A stretch of 11,811 nt of DNA from Candidatus Poribacteria bacterium (GTDB lineage: Bacteria; Poribacteria; WGA-4E; WGA-3G), in assembly GCA_009845505.1 (NCBI GenBank), contig VXZL01000597.1, positions 1 to 11,811 of the forward strand, read 5' to 3'. A model generated the notes under the pieces. The model searched no databases. It saw only the letters and a list, made by a program, of their open reading frames with translations, and was not told the DNA's origin. How positions within the stretch are numbered: position 1 is the first letter of the stretch; each line of letters begins with the position of its first letter. Positions 1-6,763 of the stretch are shown piece by piece. The translations under genes and the position numbers were made by a program.

Positions 1-213
1 GAAAAAGGCTCGGCGGTAATCGCGCATAACCGATCGGGTGAAACGGCGTTGATGTATGCAGCGTGGCGAGGGCTTCCAGATATCGTCCAACTTTTACTTG
101 AGCAGCGTGCTGATATCTCCCTAAAAAATAGACAGGGGAATACGGCATTGACCCTCGCAGAATCAAAGGGAAACCTAAACATTGTACAGATGCTCCGAGC
201 GGCCACAGAATAG
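1..213 (+). CDS. Ankyrin-repeat protein, C-terminal fragment
   Basis: The reading frame is open from the first base to a TAG at 211-213, giving the last 70 residues of a protein that begins outside the window. Two ankyrin-like units are visible: GETALMYAAWRGLPDIVQLL (residues 13-32) followed by GADxxxKN-type turns (RADISLKN), and GNTALTLAESKGNLNIVQML (residues 46-65). The G-x-T-A-L opening and the N/D-I-V-x-L/M-L helix ending are the ankyrin signature. Such repeats form a solenoid for protein-protein contacts; the partner cannot be deduced. The chain ends four residues after the last repeat helix, so the repeats reach almost to the C-terminus. The next gene on this strand starts 137 bp downstream, with the same orientation but no sign of tight coupling. 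Confidence 0.85.
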   Translation, partial: EKGSAVIAHNRSGETALMYAAWRGLPDIVQLLLEQRADISLKNRQGNTALTLAESKGNLNIVQMLRAATE

Positions 214-289
214 ATAACATGGATTGATTTAAAAATTATGCAAATCGGTAATTTTATACTGGGGAATTTTTACACAAGAAGTCCCTCTT

Positions 290-322
290 ATCACAGAAAT
301 CACAGAATCACAAAAATCACAG
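290..322 (+). repeat. Four short ATCACAG-type direct repeats
   Basis: The heptamer ATCACAG occurs at 290-296, 299-305 and 316-322, with a variant ATCACAA at 307-313. The start-to-start spacings are 9, 8 and 9 bases. The array ends 28 bases before the ATG of the DUF6785-type gene. It could be a leader with a regulatory role or a small interspersed repeat; nothing in the sequence decides between these. Confidence 0.5.
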
Positions 323-350
323 TTCAGACGATTACCATCAGGAGAACGAA

Positions 351-2261
351 ATGTCTGACACTTTAACCCGTGGTGTCACTTTAAAATCGGTTATAGTATC
401 GCTAATCCTTATCCCAATCAACTGCTATTGGATTATGTATACGGAGATGGTCTGGTGGGGGCTTTTTCCGACGACAATGTCCCTGTTTTTCAACGCCGTC
501 TTCTTTGTGTTTGTGATTACGCTCCTGAACCTGCTCGTCCGGCGGATAAAGCGGCAGTGGGCAATGACCCACGGCGAGCTGCTTGTTATTTACGTGATGC
601 TTTGTATGGCGAGTGCTATCGCCTCACACGACCATACACAAGTGTTAATCCCGATGATTGGACACGTTTTCTGGTACGATACGCCTGAAAACGAATGGCG
701 GGAACTTCTCCACCGATACATGCCAACGTGGGGCACTGTCCAAGATAAGGGTATATTAGAGGGGTTTTACGAAGGACAAACAACGCTTTATCGGGTAGAA
801 GTGCTACAGGCATGGCTCGGTCCGACGCTGTGGTGGACGAGTTTCATTGTAGTGCTTGTGTTCGTGATGTTGTGCATCAACGTTGTGTTGCGGAAGCAGT
901 GGACGGAGCGCGAAAAACTTGCCTATCCGATCATCCAACTGCCGTTAGAGATGACGCGGGATAGCGGGGCAAAGTTCTACCAAGGTAGAGTGTTTTGGAC
1001 AGCCTTTATCCTCGTCTCACTCCTTAATCTTGTGAATGGGTTCAGCTATCTTTTTCCGACGATTCCCATTATTGGTGTCCGGTTTCGGAATATCAGCCAT
1101 TTTTTCACGGACAAGCCTTGGAGTGCTATCGGTTGGACCCCTTTTTCTATCTATCCGTTCGTCATTGGACTCGGATTCTTTATGCCTCTGGATTTGTCGT
1201 TTTCCTGTTGGTTTTTCTATCTATTTCGTAAGATGCAACGGGTTGCCGGGGCAATCATTGGCGTTCGCGGGTTACCCGGTTTTCCGTACGACCGGCAGCA
1301 GTCCTTGGGCGCATATCTCGGACTGGCGATTTTCGCGATATGGGCAAGTCGAAAGTACCTCGCAGAGGTTTTCAGACAGGTATTCACGGGACGCTCAAGC
1401 CTCGACGAATCGGTTGAACCGATGCGATATCGGACTGCGATCATAGGTATTGTCTTGGGATGCGTCTATCTCATAGCGTTTTCTGTGAAGATAGGTATCA
1501 GTATTTCGCTGGGTATTGCCTTTTTCGCGATGTATTTCGCGTTGTCAACGGGAATCACACGGATGCGGGTAGAATCGGGGGCGCCAGCGCACGATCTCCA
1601 TTTTATGGGACCCGACTATGCCTTACCGACGATTCTGGGATCGCGAGGGATAGGGGGTTCCAACCTTACAGCACTTTCCTTTCTGTTTTTCTTTAACCGA
1701 GCGCACCGTAGCCATCCAATGCCGCATCAGTTAGAAGGTTTCCAACTTGCCTCCCGGGCACGGTTTAATCCGAAACCGTTGGTATGGGTAATGCTCTTAG
1801 CAGCACTTGTGGGTTCAATTGGTTCTTTCTGGGCATACTTGCACGATGTGTATCACTTTGGGGCAGCCGGAGGTTTTGCACGACATCCTTTCGAGAGGCT
1901 CCAAAAACAACTCAACTTTCCGATGGGACCGAACATTCCTGAAGTATCTGCTATGGGCATCGGTATGGGGTTCACGTTCCTGTTGATGTTTTTACGGATG
2001 CGGTTCTTTTGGTGGCCTTTCCATGCTGTAGGATATGCTGTTTCCGGTGCGGCGGATTGGTGCATGAACTGGCTTTGGATCTCGCTTGTGATTAGCACCG
2101 TTGCAAAATGGTTGATTATCAAACAAGGCGGGTTACAATTACATCGGAAAGCAGCACCTTTCTTCCTCGGATTAATTCTCGGCGAGTTCGTGGCGGGGAG
2201 TCTCTGGAGTTTTTACGGAATGGCGACAGAGACCCGGATATTCCCCTTTAAGGATTGGTAA
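351..2261 (+). CDS. DUF6785-type polytopic membrane protein (OPT-like)
   Basis: A 636-residue, very hydrophobic protein with roughly 12-14 membrane segments, for example around residues 11-30, 44-64, 77-91, 160-180, 215-235, 264-292, 317-338, 360-398 (two), 474-495, 534-550, 569-590 and 603-623. Conserved-looking polar stretches lie between them: WTEREKLAYPIIQLPLEM at 184-201, RMRVESGAPAHDLHFMGPDY at 404-423, and WPFHAVGYAVSGAADW at 555-570. I recognise this layout as the DUF6784/DUF6785 family of Poribacteria and Planctomycetes. The end of the chain resembles oligopeptide transporters (OPT), so a role as an inner-membrane transporter is an inference; the substrate is unknown. The start ATG follows AGGAG with 8 bases between. 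The gene appears to stand alone: a separate promoter precedes the next gene 175 bp downstream. The length is in the usual range as I remember it, and no truncation is seen. Confidence 0.8.
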   Translation: MSDTLTRGVTLKSVIVSLILIPINCYWIMYTEMVWWGLFPTTMSLFFNAVFFVFVITLLNLLVRRIKRQWAMTHGELLVIYVMLCMASAIASHDHTQVLIPMIGHVFWYDTPENEWRELLHRYMPTWGTVQDKGILEGFYEGQTTLYRVEVLQAWLGPTLWWTSFIVVLVFVMLCINVVLRKQWTEREKLAYPIIQLPLEMTRDSGAKFYQGRVFWTAFILVSLLNLVNGFSYLFPTIPIIGVRFRNISHFFTDKPWSAIGWTPFSIYPFVIGLGFFMPLDLSFSCWFFYLFRKMQRVAGAIIGVRGLPGFPYDRQQSLGAYLGLAIFAIWASRKYLAEVFRQVFTGRSSLDESVEPMRYRTAIIGIVLGCVYLIAFSVKIGISISLGIAFFAMYFALSTGITRMRVESGAPAHDLHFMGPDYALPTILGSRGIGGSNLTALSFLFFFNRAHRSHPMPHQLEGFQLASRARFNPKPLVWVMLLAALVGSIGSFWAYLHDVYHFGAAGGFARHPFERLQKQLNFPMGPNIPEVSAMGIGMGFTFLLMFLRMRFFWWPFHAVGYAVSGAADWCMNWLWISLVISTVAKWLIIKQGGLQLHRKAAPFFLGLILGEFVAGSLWSFYGMATETRIFPFKDW

Positions 2262-2295
2262 CCTATCTCCTGCTGCTTATCTTATCGGTTTTGAC

Positions 2296-2324
2296 TTGAC
2301 AAACCCTACGCACTTTGCTAAAAT
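2296..2324 (+). promoter_or_regulatory. Sigma70-like promoter of the Uma2 gene
   Basis: TTGACA (2296-2301), a 17-base spacer, and TAAAAT (2319-2324) make a near-consensus sigma70 promoter. Transcription would start near 2332, giving a leader of about 105 bases before the ATG at 2437. No other gene lies between. Confidence 0.65.
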
Positions 2325-2436
2325 TACATGAAAATAGCACAGCGGTTGGCGTGCGCGAAACATCAAACTCGAACACTCTCCAAATACCAACGAGCTCAAC
2401 ACTTTAACCCATTAGGCTCCCACAAGGAAAAAAATT

Positions 2437-3315
2437 ATGGAGACTCTCAAAGACTTTGAATTCAAGCAGAGAAAATATATGCCTGTCTTTCCAAAAGCGA
2501 GTGGGAAACCGACGATCTCCATTGAAGGATACCCCGGCGAGGACGATGAACCTATGGCTGCCACAGGATACCATGCGGAACAGATTTCTAACTTTTTTGA
2601 CCAACTCTATCGATATTTTGCAATCAATCCGCATATCTATGTTGGCGTTGACAATTTCATCTATTATCGTAAAGGCGACCTCACAAAAGTCGTCGCGCCA
2701 GATGTTTATGTTGTTTTAGGCGTTGATAAATTTCCGCAACGGCGCAGTTTTTACACGTGGTCCGAAGGTGCGGTTCCCACCGCAGTTTTTGAATTCCTTT
2801 CGGATTCAACGGCGAATCAAGACCGGAATGAAAAAGTTCAATTGTATTTGATGGACATGGGGGTTCCAGAATACTTCATCCATCAGCCTGAAATGGAGAA
2901 GCCGCCGGAGTTTCGAGGGTGGCGGCGAAGTTCATCGGGTGACATCAGCGAAATCCTACCGGACACGCAAGGGGGATTGTTCAGCGAGACGTTAAATCTC
3001 TTGTTTCGCTGGGAGGATATCCTGCCTAACGAAGTGCGACTCTTACGTCCCTATCTGCCGGACGGCACCCTAATCACGACTTCTATGGAAGAGGAGCATC
3101 TGAGAATAGAGGAGCAGCATCGGAGAATGGAGGAGCAGCATCGGAGAATGGAAGAGGAGCGTCTGAGAATGGAGGAGCAGCGTCTGAGAATAGAAGAGGA
3201 GCGTCTAAGAATGGAGGAACAGCGTCTGAGAATAGAAGCGGAAGCGCGTGCCGAAGAAGAAACGAGACGACGACAGGCTTTAGAGGCTGAATTAGAACGT
3301 CTCCGGGGAGGTTAG
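2437..3315 (+). CDS. Uma2-family PD-(D/E)XK protein with C-terminal heptad tail
   Basis: Residues 1-205 match the Uma2 (DUF820) family of restriction-endonuclease-like proteins. Visible motifs are VAPDVYVVLGV at 86-96 (the PD aspartate D89), FEFLSDST at 118-125 (E119-x-L121, the E-x-K-like position), then D129, K133 and Y137 in the D...K...Y helix, and GVPEYFIHQP at 142-151. The family is very common in cyanobacteria and Poribacteria. It is predicted to be a nuclease by fold, but the cellular role of most members is unknown. From residue 217 the protein turns into a charged helix: seven perfect heptads of the type (M/I)EE(E/Q)(R/H)(L/R)R, then an E/R/A-rich end to residue 292. AAGGAA lies 7 bases before the ATG, and the gene has its own upstream promoter. 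The tail suggests oligomerisation or partner binding (inference). Confidence 0.88.
   Translation: METLKDFEFKQRKYMPVFPKASGKPTISIEGYPGEDDEPMAATGYHAEQISNFFDQLYRYFAINPHIYVGVDNFIYYRKGDLTKVVAPDVYVVLGVDKFPQRRSFYTWSEGAVPTAVFEFLSDSTANQDRNEKVQLYLMDMGVPEYFIHQPEMEKPPEFRGWRRSSSGDISEILPDTQGGLFSETLNLLFRWEDILPNEVRLLRPYLPDGTLITTSMEEEHLRIEEQHRRMEEQHRRMEEERLRMEEQRLRIEEERLRMEEQRLRIEAEARAEEETRRRQALEAELERLRGG
3085..3231 (+). repeat. Seven tandem 21-bp units coding a charged heptad helix
   Basis: Seven in-frame 21-bp units run without interruption, each starting ATG or ATA followed by GAA/GAG and ending AGA: 3085, 3106, 3127, 3148, 3169, 3190 and 3211. A degenerate eighth unit follows at 3232. Neighbouring units differ by a few bases, so the array looks made by recent in-frame duplication. 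The units encode E/Q/R-rich heptads with many possible Glu-Arg i/i+4 pairs. Confidence 0.9.
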
Positions 3316-3401
3316 GTGTCTGTTCTGATATTCTTTTGAGAAATGCTTATTTAAACCTCATCTAACCGTACCCGATGCGAAGTGTAAAATTAATTCTTAT
3401 T

Positions 3402-3429
3402 TTGATAATGAGACCCATTATCCTAATAA
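3402..3429 (+). promoter_or_regulatory. Putative promoter for the VOC-family gene
   Basis: TTGATA (3402-3407), a 16-base spacer and TAATAA (3424-3429) form a plausible sigma70-type promoter starting near 3436. That would give a long leader of about 180 bases before the ATG at 3617. A weaker alternative is TTGCCC at 3551-3556 with GATAAA at 3573-3578, much closer to the gene. The first is favoured because two Fur-like boxes lie over it. Confidence 0.4.
3404..3422. promoter_or_regulatory. Fur-box-like operator, copy 1
   Basis: The 19-mer GATAATG-AGACC-CATTATC is a perfect 7-5-7 inverted repeat and matches 16 of 19 positions of the E. coli Fur consensus. It covers the spacer of the putative promoter at 3402-3429, a typical repressor position. 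Fur-superfamily members (Fur, Zur, PerR) use similar sites, so the metal is not determined. Confidence 0.5.
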
Positions 3430-3435
3430 ATTTGT

Positions 3436-3454
3436 GATAATGAAACCCATTCTC
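3436..3454. promoter_or_regulatory. Fur-box-like operator, copy 2
   Basis: GATAATG-AAACC-CATTCTC repeats copy 1 with two differences and matches 15 of 19 Fur-consensus positions. It starts exactly 32 bases after copy 1, about three helical turns, so both sites face the same side of the DNA. It lies at the predicted transcription start. The rest of the 301-base gap (3316-3616) shows no gene. Confidence 0.45.
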
Positions 3455-3616
3455 ATATTTTTCTTTGCCTAAGTAATGATATTTTCGCTGAGAACATAGG
3501 TGGTGCGTGGGTTTGTGCGCCTAAAACTACGAAATTACAGTAAAAATACCTTGCCCTCTTTTCCAGTTTCGTGATAAACTGCGATTATCGATTTTGATAC
3601 CGGAGGAGGATAAAAA

Positions 3617-4084
3617 ATGTTAGCCGTTAAGGAACTCGGTCATGTCGGACTCTATTGCACGGATGTAGAAAAATCTCTGGACTTCTATACCCGTATTCTG
3701 GGGCTTACTGTCACTGATGCACATCCAGAAGGGCATATTATCTTTTTGAGTGCGCAGCCAGAATCCGAACACCACGAACTGGCGTTGTGTCCCGGCAGAG
3801 ATACTGCACCGGGAGCAAAGGTCGTTCAACAGGTTTCATTTATTGTAGAAAATCTCAAGGACTTGAAGCAGTTCTATACGCTTCTAAAATCGGAAGGCGT
3901 AAGGATTCGGAGTGTCGTGAGTCACGGCATTGCGCTGGCGATTTATTTTTATGATCCAGACGAGAATATCGTTGAGATTTACGCGAAAACCCCGTATAAG
4001 GTGCCACAACCTTTTTCAGAAGATGTGGACCTTGATTTGGACGAGGATACGTTGATGAAGATCGCTGAGACTGGATCACCTTAG
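3617..4084 (+). CDS. VOC-superfamily (glyoxalase/extradiol dioxygenase-like) protein
   Basis: A 155-residue protein with the two-module VOC fold. Module 1 opens with LGHVGLYCTDVEKSLDFYTR (residues 7-26) and contains HHELAL at 52-57. Module 2 opens with VSFIVENLKDL at 73-83 and ends YFYDPDENIVEIYA at 110-123, the usual DPxGNxxE signature. Expected metal ligands are H9 and E120. The position that is normally the second histidine of ring-cleaving dioxygenases is Q72, while H103-G104 keeps the dHG motif. Glutamine does serve as a metal ligand in some glyoxalases, so the protein may still bind metal; the substrate is unknown. An acidic tail of about 30 residues follows the fold. GGAGGAGG sits 7 bases before the ATG. 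Two Fur-like boxes lie upstream, so metal- or redox-dependent expression is possible. Confidence 0.85.
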   Translation: MLAVKELGHVGLYCTDVEKSLDFYTRILGLTVTDAHPEGHIIFLSAQPESEHHELALCPGRDTAPGAKVVQQVSFIVENLKDLKQFYTLLKSEGVRIRSVVSHGIALAIYFYDPDENIVEIYAKTPYKVPQPFSEDVDLDLDEDTLMKIAETGSP

Positions 4085-4150
4085 GAAAACCAAACTAACA
4101 GTCTATACTACATCGTGGCAGCTTAGGTTATATTAGAGGGTATGTTTGCC

Positions 4151-4193
4151 AAACAGAAAAGGGCGAGGCACAAAGCCGAAGCCATCCTCGCCC
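4151..4193 (-). terminator. Intrinsic terminator of the minus-strand cluster
   Basis: On the minus strand GGGCGAGG (4193-4186) pairs perfectly with CCTCGCCC (4168-4161) around a 17-base loop, followed by TTTTCTGTTT (4160-4151). It lies 25 bases after the DUF1552 stop codon. The plus-strand side has no T-run, so it works for the minus strand only. Confidence 0.8.
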
Positions 4194-4218
4194 AACGGAG
4201 TAGTGTTTCGATTAGGTG

Positions 4219-5559
4219 TTAAGAAAGTCCTTGTAAGCTACCAGTGCTATCGCCTATTTGTGCCACCTCAACATCCATACGATTGAGCATTGACAGCCAT
4301 AGGTTGTTCAGGGGAGTCTCTTTTGGATAACGGATGTGACGCCCGGTTTTGATCGTGCCGCAACCACCACCTGCGAGTATAATGGGGAGATCGTGGTGGC
4401 TGTGTCGGTTGCCGTCTGCATTTCCGCTACCGTACAGAATCATCGAATGATCGAGGAGCGATCCATCGCCTTCAGACGTTGCGGCGAGTTTTTCCAAGAA
4501 GTATGCCAACTGCTCGGAATGGAAAACATCAATCCGCTTGATTTTTTTTATCTTCTCTTCATCGCCACTGTGATGTGACAAGTAGTGGTGTCCCTCTGAG
4601 ACATCGACAAACGGGTAGGGTCTGTTACTCCCCTCATTTGCGAGGACAAAGGTCGTAACACGGGTTACATCCGCCTGAAATGCGAGTACCATCAGGTCCA
4701 TCATGAGACGCAGATGCTCCTGATAATCTTCTGGAATTTCCTCAGGTACGGTATAGTCTGGACTTTCAACCGGTGGAAATTTTTCAGCTGCTTCGATTCT
4801 CAGTTCAATGTCTCGGATAGAGGAGAAGTACTCATCAAGTTTGCGGACATCGTTCCCCGTAACTTGTCGGCGTAGGTCTTTTGAGTCCTGCATCACGAAA
4901 TCGAGGACGCTTTTGCGCCGCTGATCGCGTTCTTCCCGTTCGGTATCGGGGAGGGTTGAGAAGAGACGCTCAAAAGCGAGTTTTGGATTTACCTCTTTGG
5001 GTAGCGGCTGAGTCGCAGAACGCCACGATAACGTTGATGAGTAGACGCAGCTATAACCGGAGTCGCAATTGCCTGCCCGTCTTCCGGGATCGATACCGAG
5101 TTCAAGCGAAGGCATCCGGGTCCGTCTGCCGACGTGCGATGCAGCGACTTGGTCAACAGAAACACCGGCATGAATGTCAGCACCATCGGTTTTACGGGGC
5201 TGTGCGCCTGTCAGGAAGGCAGCCATCGCTCGGGCGTGATCGCCACCACCATCCCCGTTCGCGCGTGCTTTGTCAGCGGTCAGTCCACTGAGTACCAGCA
5301 TTTTGTCCTTTACATTTTCCAACGGTTTCAAGATATCCGTGAGTTCATAGTCAGTGCCTACCTGCGTCGGTGTCCAATCCTCCATGATTTTTCCATTCGG
5401 CACGTAAAGGAAAGCCATCCGATTCGGAACTGTCTGTGCGCTCGTAGGCGCGTTCGCCCACGATGTGATAGGACCCATGACTTCCAGCCACGGGAGGGCA
5501 ATACTGACGCCGAGACCGCGTAAGAATGTTCGACGTGAAAGTTGTTTTGAGATGCTCAT
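4219..5559 (-). CDS. DUF1552 (HXXSHH) protein with Tat signal
   Basis: A 446-residue protein with a twin-arginine leader: SRRTFLRG at residues 8-15, a hydrophobic stretch, then ALPWLE (21-26) and a likely cleavage after SWA-NA near residue 37. The mature part fits DUF1552, a family of exported proteins from Planctomycetes, Verrucomicrobia and Poribacteria that I recall as named for its HxxSHH motif; that motif is present as HYLSHH at 325-330. Other conserved-looking pieces are GDHARAMAAFLTG at 106-118, SLELGID at 151-157, YGSGNADGNRHSHHDLPIIL at 376-395 and TPLNNLWLSML at 415-425. The function is unproven; folded export by Tat suggests a cofactor or metal in the periplasm. It usually accompanies a DUF1592-type cytochrome protein, which here is three genes upstream. 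The gene has its own exact-consensus promoter, and a terminator follows. The start is backed by GAGGAG and GAAGGA just upstream. Confidence 0.93.
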   Translation of the reverse strand: MSISKQLSRRTFLRGLGVSIALPWLEVMGPITSWANAPTSAQTVPNRMAFLYVPNGKIMEDWTPTQVGTDYELTDILKPLENVKDKMLVLSGLTADKARANGDGGGDHARAMAAFLTGAQPRKTDGADIHAGVSVDQVAASHVGRRTRMPSLELGIDPGRRAGNCDSGYSCVYSSTLSWRSATQPLPKEVNPKLAFERLFSTLPDTEREERDQRRKSVLDFVMQDSKDLRRQVTGNDVRKLDEYFSSIRDIELRIEAAEKFPPVESPDYTVPEEIPEDYQEHLRLMMDLMVLAFQADVTRVTTFVLANEGSNRPYPFVDVSEGHHYLSHHSGDEEKIKKIKRIDVFHSEQLAYFLEKLAATSEGDGSLLDHSMILYGSGNADGNRHSHHDLPIILAGGGCGTIKTGRHIRYPKETPLNNLWLSMLNRMDVEVAQIGDSTGSLQGLS

Positions 5560-5588
5560 AATCCTTCGTCAACTCCTCACAGTTAAAG

Positions 5589-5615
5589 CAGCAGACTTGC
5601 GAAAATCTTCTGCTG
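5589..5615 (-). promoter_or_regulatory. Stem-loop in the DUF1552 leader
   Basis: On the minus strand CAGCAGA pairs with TCTGCTG (7 bp) around a 13-base loop, lying about 30 bases before the DUF1552 start codon and inside the transcript from the promoter at 5655-5683. It may affect mRNA stability or translation. There is no U-run, so it is not a terminator. Confidence 0.4.
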
Positions 5616-5654
5616 TCCCTGTCCAATTTCTCGTTTCACAATGCCTATAACATA

Positions 5655-5683
5655 ATTATATCTTATTTTTTATAACGTGTCAA
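5655..5683 (-). promoter_or_regulatory. Exact-consensus sigma70 promoter for DUF1552
   Basis: Read on the minus strand: TTGACA (5683-5678), a 17-base A/T-rich spacer, and TATAAT (5660-5655). This is the textbook optimum at every position. The start would fall near 5648, giving a leader of about 90 bases. It sits between the SMP-30 and DUF1552 genes and lets the last gene be transcribed without the three before it. Confidence 0.8.
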
Positions 5684-5698
5684 GTGTTTAGCGTGCGT

Positions 5699-6748
5699 TT
5701 AAAAGTACGGCACCCCTTGTGCATTGACATAAACTGAATAAAGAGATTGACTGCCTGCCATAAAGAGCCTATTTCGTTTTACGCCACCGAAGCAGATATT
5801 CGCACAAATCTCGGGAAGGTGAATTTTACCGATAAGCGTTCCGTCTGGCGCGAAGATATGCACACCGTCGTAGCCTTCGCCGACCCAACCTGTGCCTGCC
5901 CATAAATTACCGTCAATATCGCATCGAAGACCGTCAGCGGCACCGGGTGCCATATCAGTGAACACCTGTTTGTTAGCCAAGCGTTCACCCTCTACAACAT
6001 CATGGATAACGATATTTTTCGGTGGACCCGTATCAGCAACGTAAAGTTTATCATAGTCAGGTGAAAAACATAAGCCGTTCGGTCTTTCTATTTCCTCCGT
6101 CACAACGACTGCCGCGCCAGTGTCTGGATTCAGGCGATAAACGGAAGTCGGCAGCTCAAATTCTGCTTTGCGTCCTTCATAGTGCGTAAGGATACCGTAT
6201 CCCGGATCCGTAAACCAGATATGTCCATCGGGATGGACAACTGCGTCGTTTGGGGCGTTGAAGCGTTTGCCCTCAAAGTTATCTATGAGGACGGTAACCG
6301 TTCCGTCATACTCGGTTCGTGTGACACGTCGCGTGCCGTGTTCACAACTGATGAGTCTGCCCTGTCGGTCGCGTGTGTGTCCGTTTGTATAATTAGAAGG
6401 TTTGCGATAGACGCTTACTGCGCCAGTGGCTTCCTGCCATTTCAGGATCCGGTTGTTCGGGATGTCGCTCCAAAGGAGGAAGCCACCATCGCCGAACCAG
6501 ACGGGTCCCTCTGACCAGCGCGCCCCGGTCCATAACCGTTCCACAACGGCGTTGCCAACTTTATATTTTGCAAAACGCGGGTCTATTACTTCAACGGCTG
6601 GATCGGGGTAACGGGTAATCGTTTTCCCGTCCGGGAACGTGTCTGCCCAAGCTGTAAGGGAACCTATCGTTTCCAACCACGGTAGGGCAGCACCGACCGC
6701 TAAACCACTTAAAAATGATCGCCGTGAAAATTGTTTTGGTGTGCTCAT
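5699..6748 (-). CDS. SMP-30/gluconolactonase-like protein with Tat leader
   Basis: A six-bladed beta-propeller of the SMP-30/gluconolaconase/LRE family, 349 residues from the chosen start. The four metal/active-site positions are recognisable: E80 in SEGPVW, N167 in NAPNDAVV, N224 in RPNGLCFSP and D272 in ADGLRCD. A divalent-metal-dependent lactone hydrolase acting on sugar lactones outside the cytoplasm is the likely role. The N-terminus has a twin-arginine signal (SRRSFLSG, 8-15) and ends near TAWA (32-35). This leader closely copies that of the DUF1552 protein encoded next, including the ALPWLE that normally belongs to that family. An ATG two codons further upstream (6754) directly abuts GGGAG, whereas the chosen ATG has GGGAG at 6 bases, and it aligns with the DUF1552 start. 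It lies 15 bp after the zincin stop, on the same strand. Confidence 0.9.
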   Translation of the reverse strand: MSTPKQFSRRSFLSGLAVGAALPWLETIGSLTAWADTFPDGKTITRYPDPAVEVIDPRFAKYKVGNAVVERLWTGARWSEGPVWFGDGGFLLWSDIPNNRILKWQEATGAVSVYRKPSNYTNGHTRDRQGRLISCEHGTRRVTRTEYDGTVTVLIDNFEGKRFNAPNDAVVHPDGHIWFTDPGYGILTHYEGRKAEFELPTSVYRLNPDTGAAVVVTEEIERPNGLCFSPDYDKLYVADTGPPKNIVIHDVVEGERLANKQVFTDMAPGAADGLRCDIDGNLWAGTGWVGEGYDGVHIFAPDGTLIGKIHLPEICANICFGGVKRNRLFMAGSQSLYSVYVNAQGVPYF

Positions 6749-6763
6749 GAACATCTCCCAGAT

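Noticed and set aside
255..260. TATACT as the -10 box of a promoter for the membrane-protein gene
   Set aside because: No -35-like hexamer lies 16-18 bases upstream; the nearest TTGATT is 25 bases away.
288..297. TTATCACAGA as a DnaA box and possible origin
   Set aside because: It lacks one C of TTATCCACA, there is no cluster of such boxes, and no origin-associated gene is present.
3085..3231. CRISPR array
   Set aside because: Units are contiguous 21-mers without spacers and lie in a coding frame; no cas gene is present.
4161..4193. Terminator for the plus-strand VOC gene
   Set aside because: No T-run follows the hairpin on the plus strand; the T-rich tail is only on the minus-strand side.
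4881..5291. 136-codon plus-strand open frame inside the DUF1552 gene
   Set aside because: It is antisense to a strongly supported gene, has no ribosome-binding site or recognisable domain, and its composition is that of a mirrored coding frame.
6749..6754. ATG at 6754 as start of the SMP-30-like gene
   Set aside because: It directly touches the GGGAG ribosome-binding sequence, and the protein aligns with the DUF1552 leader only from the next in-frame ATG at 6748, which has proper spacing.
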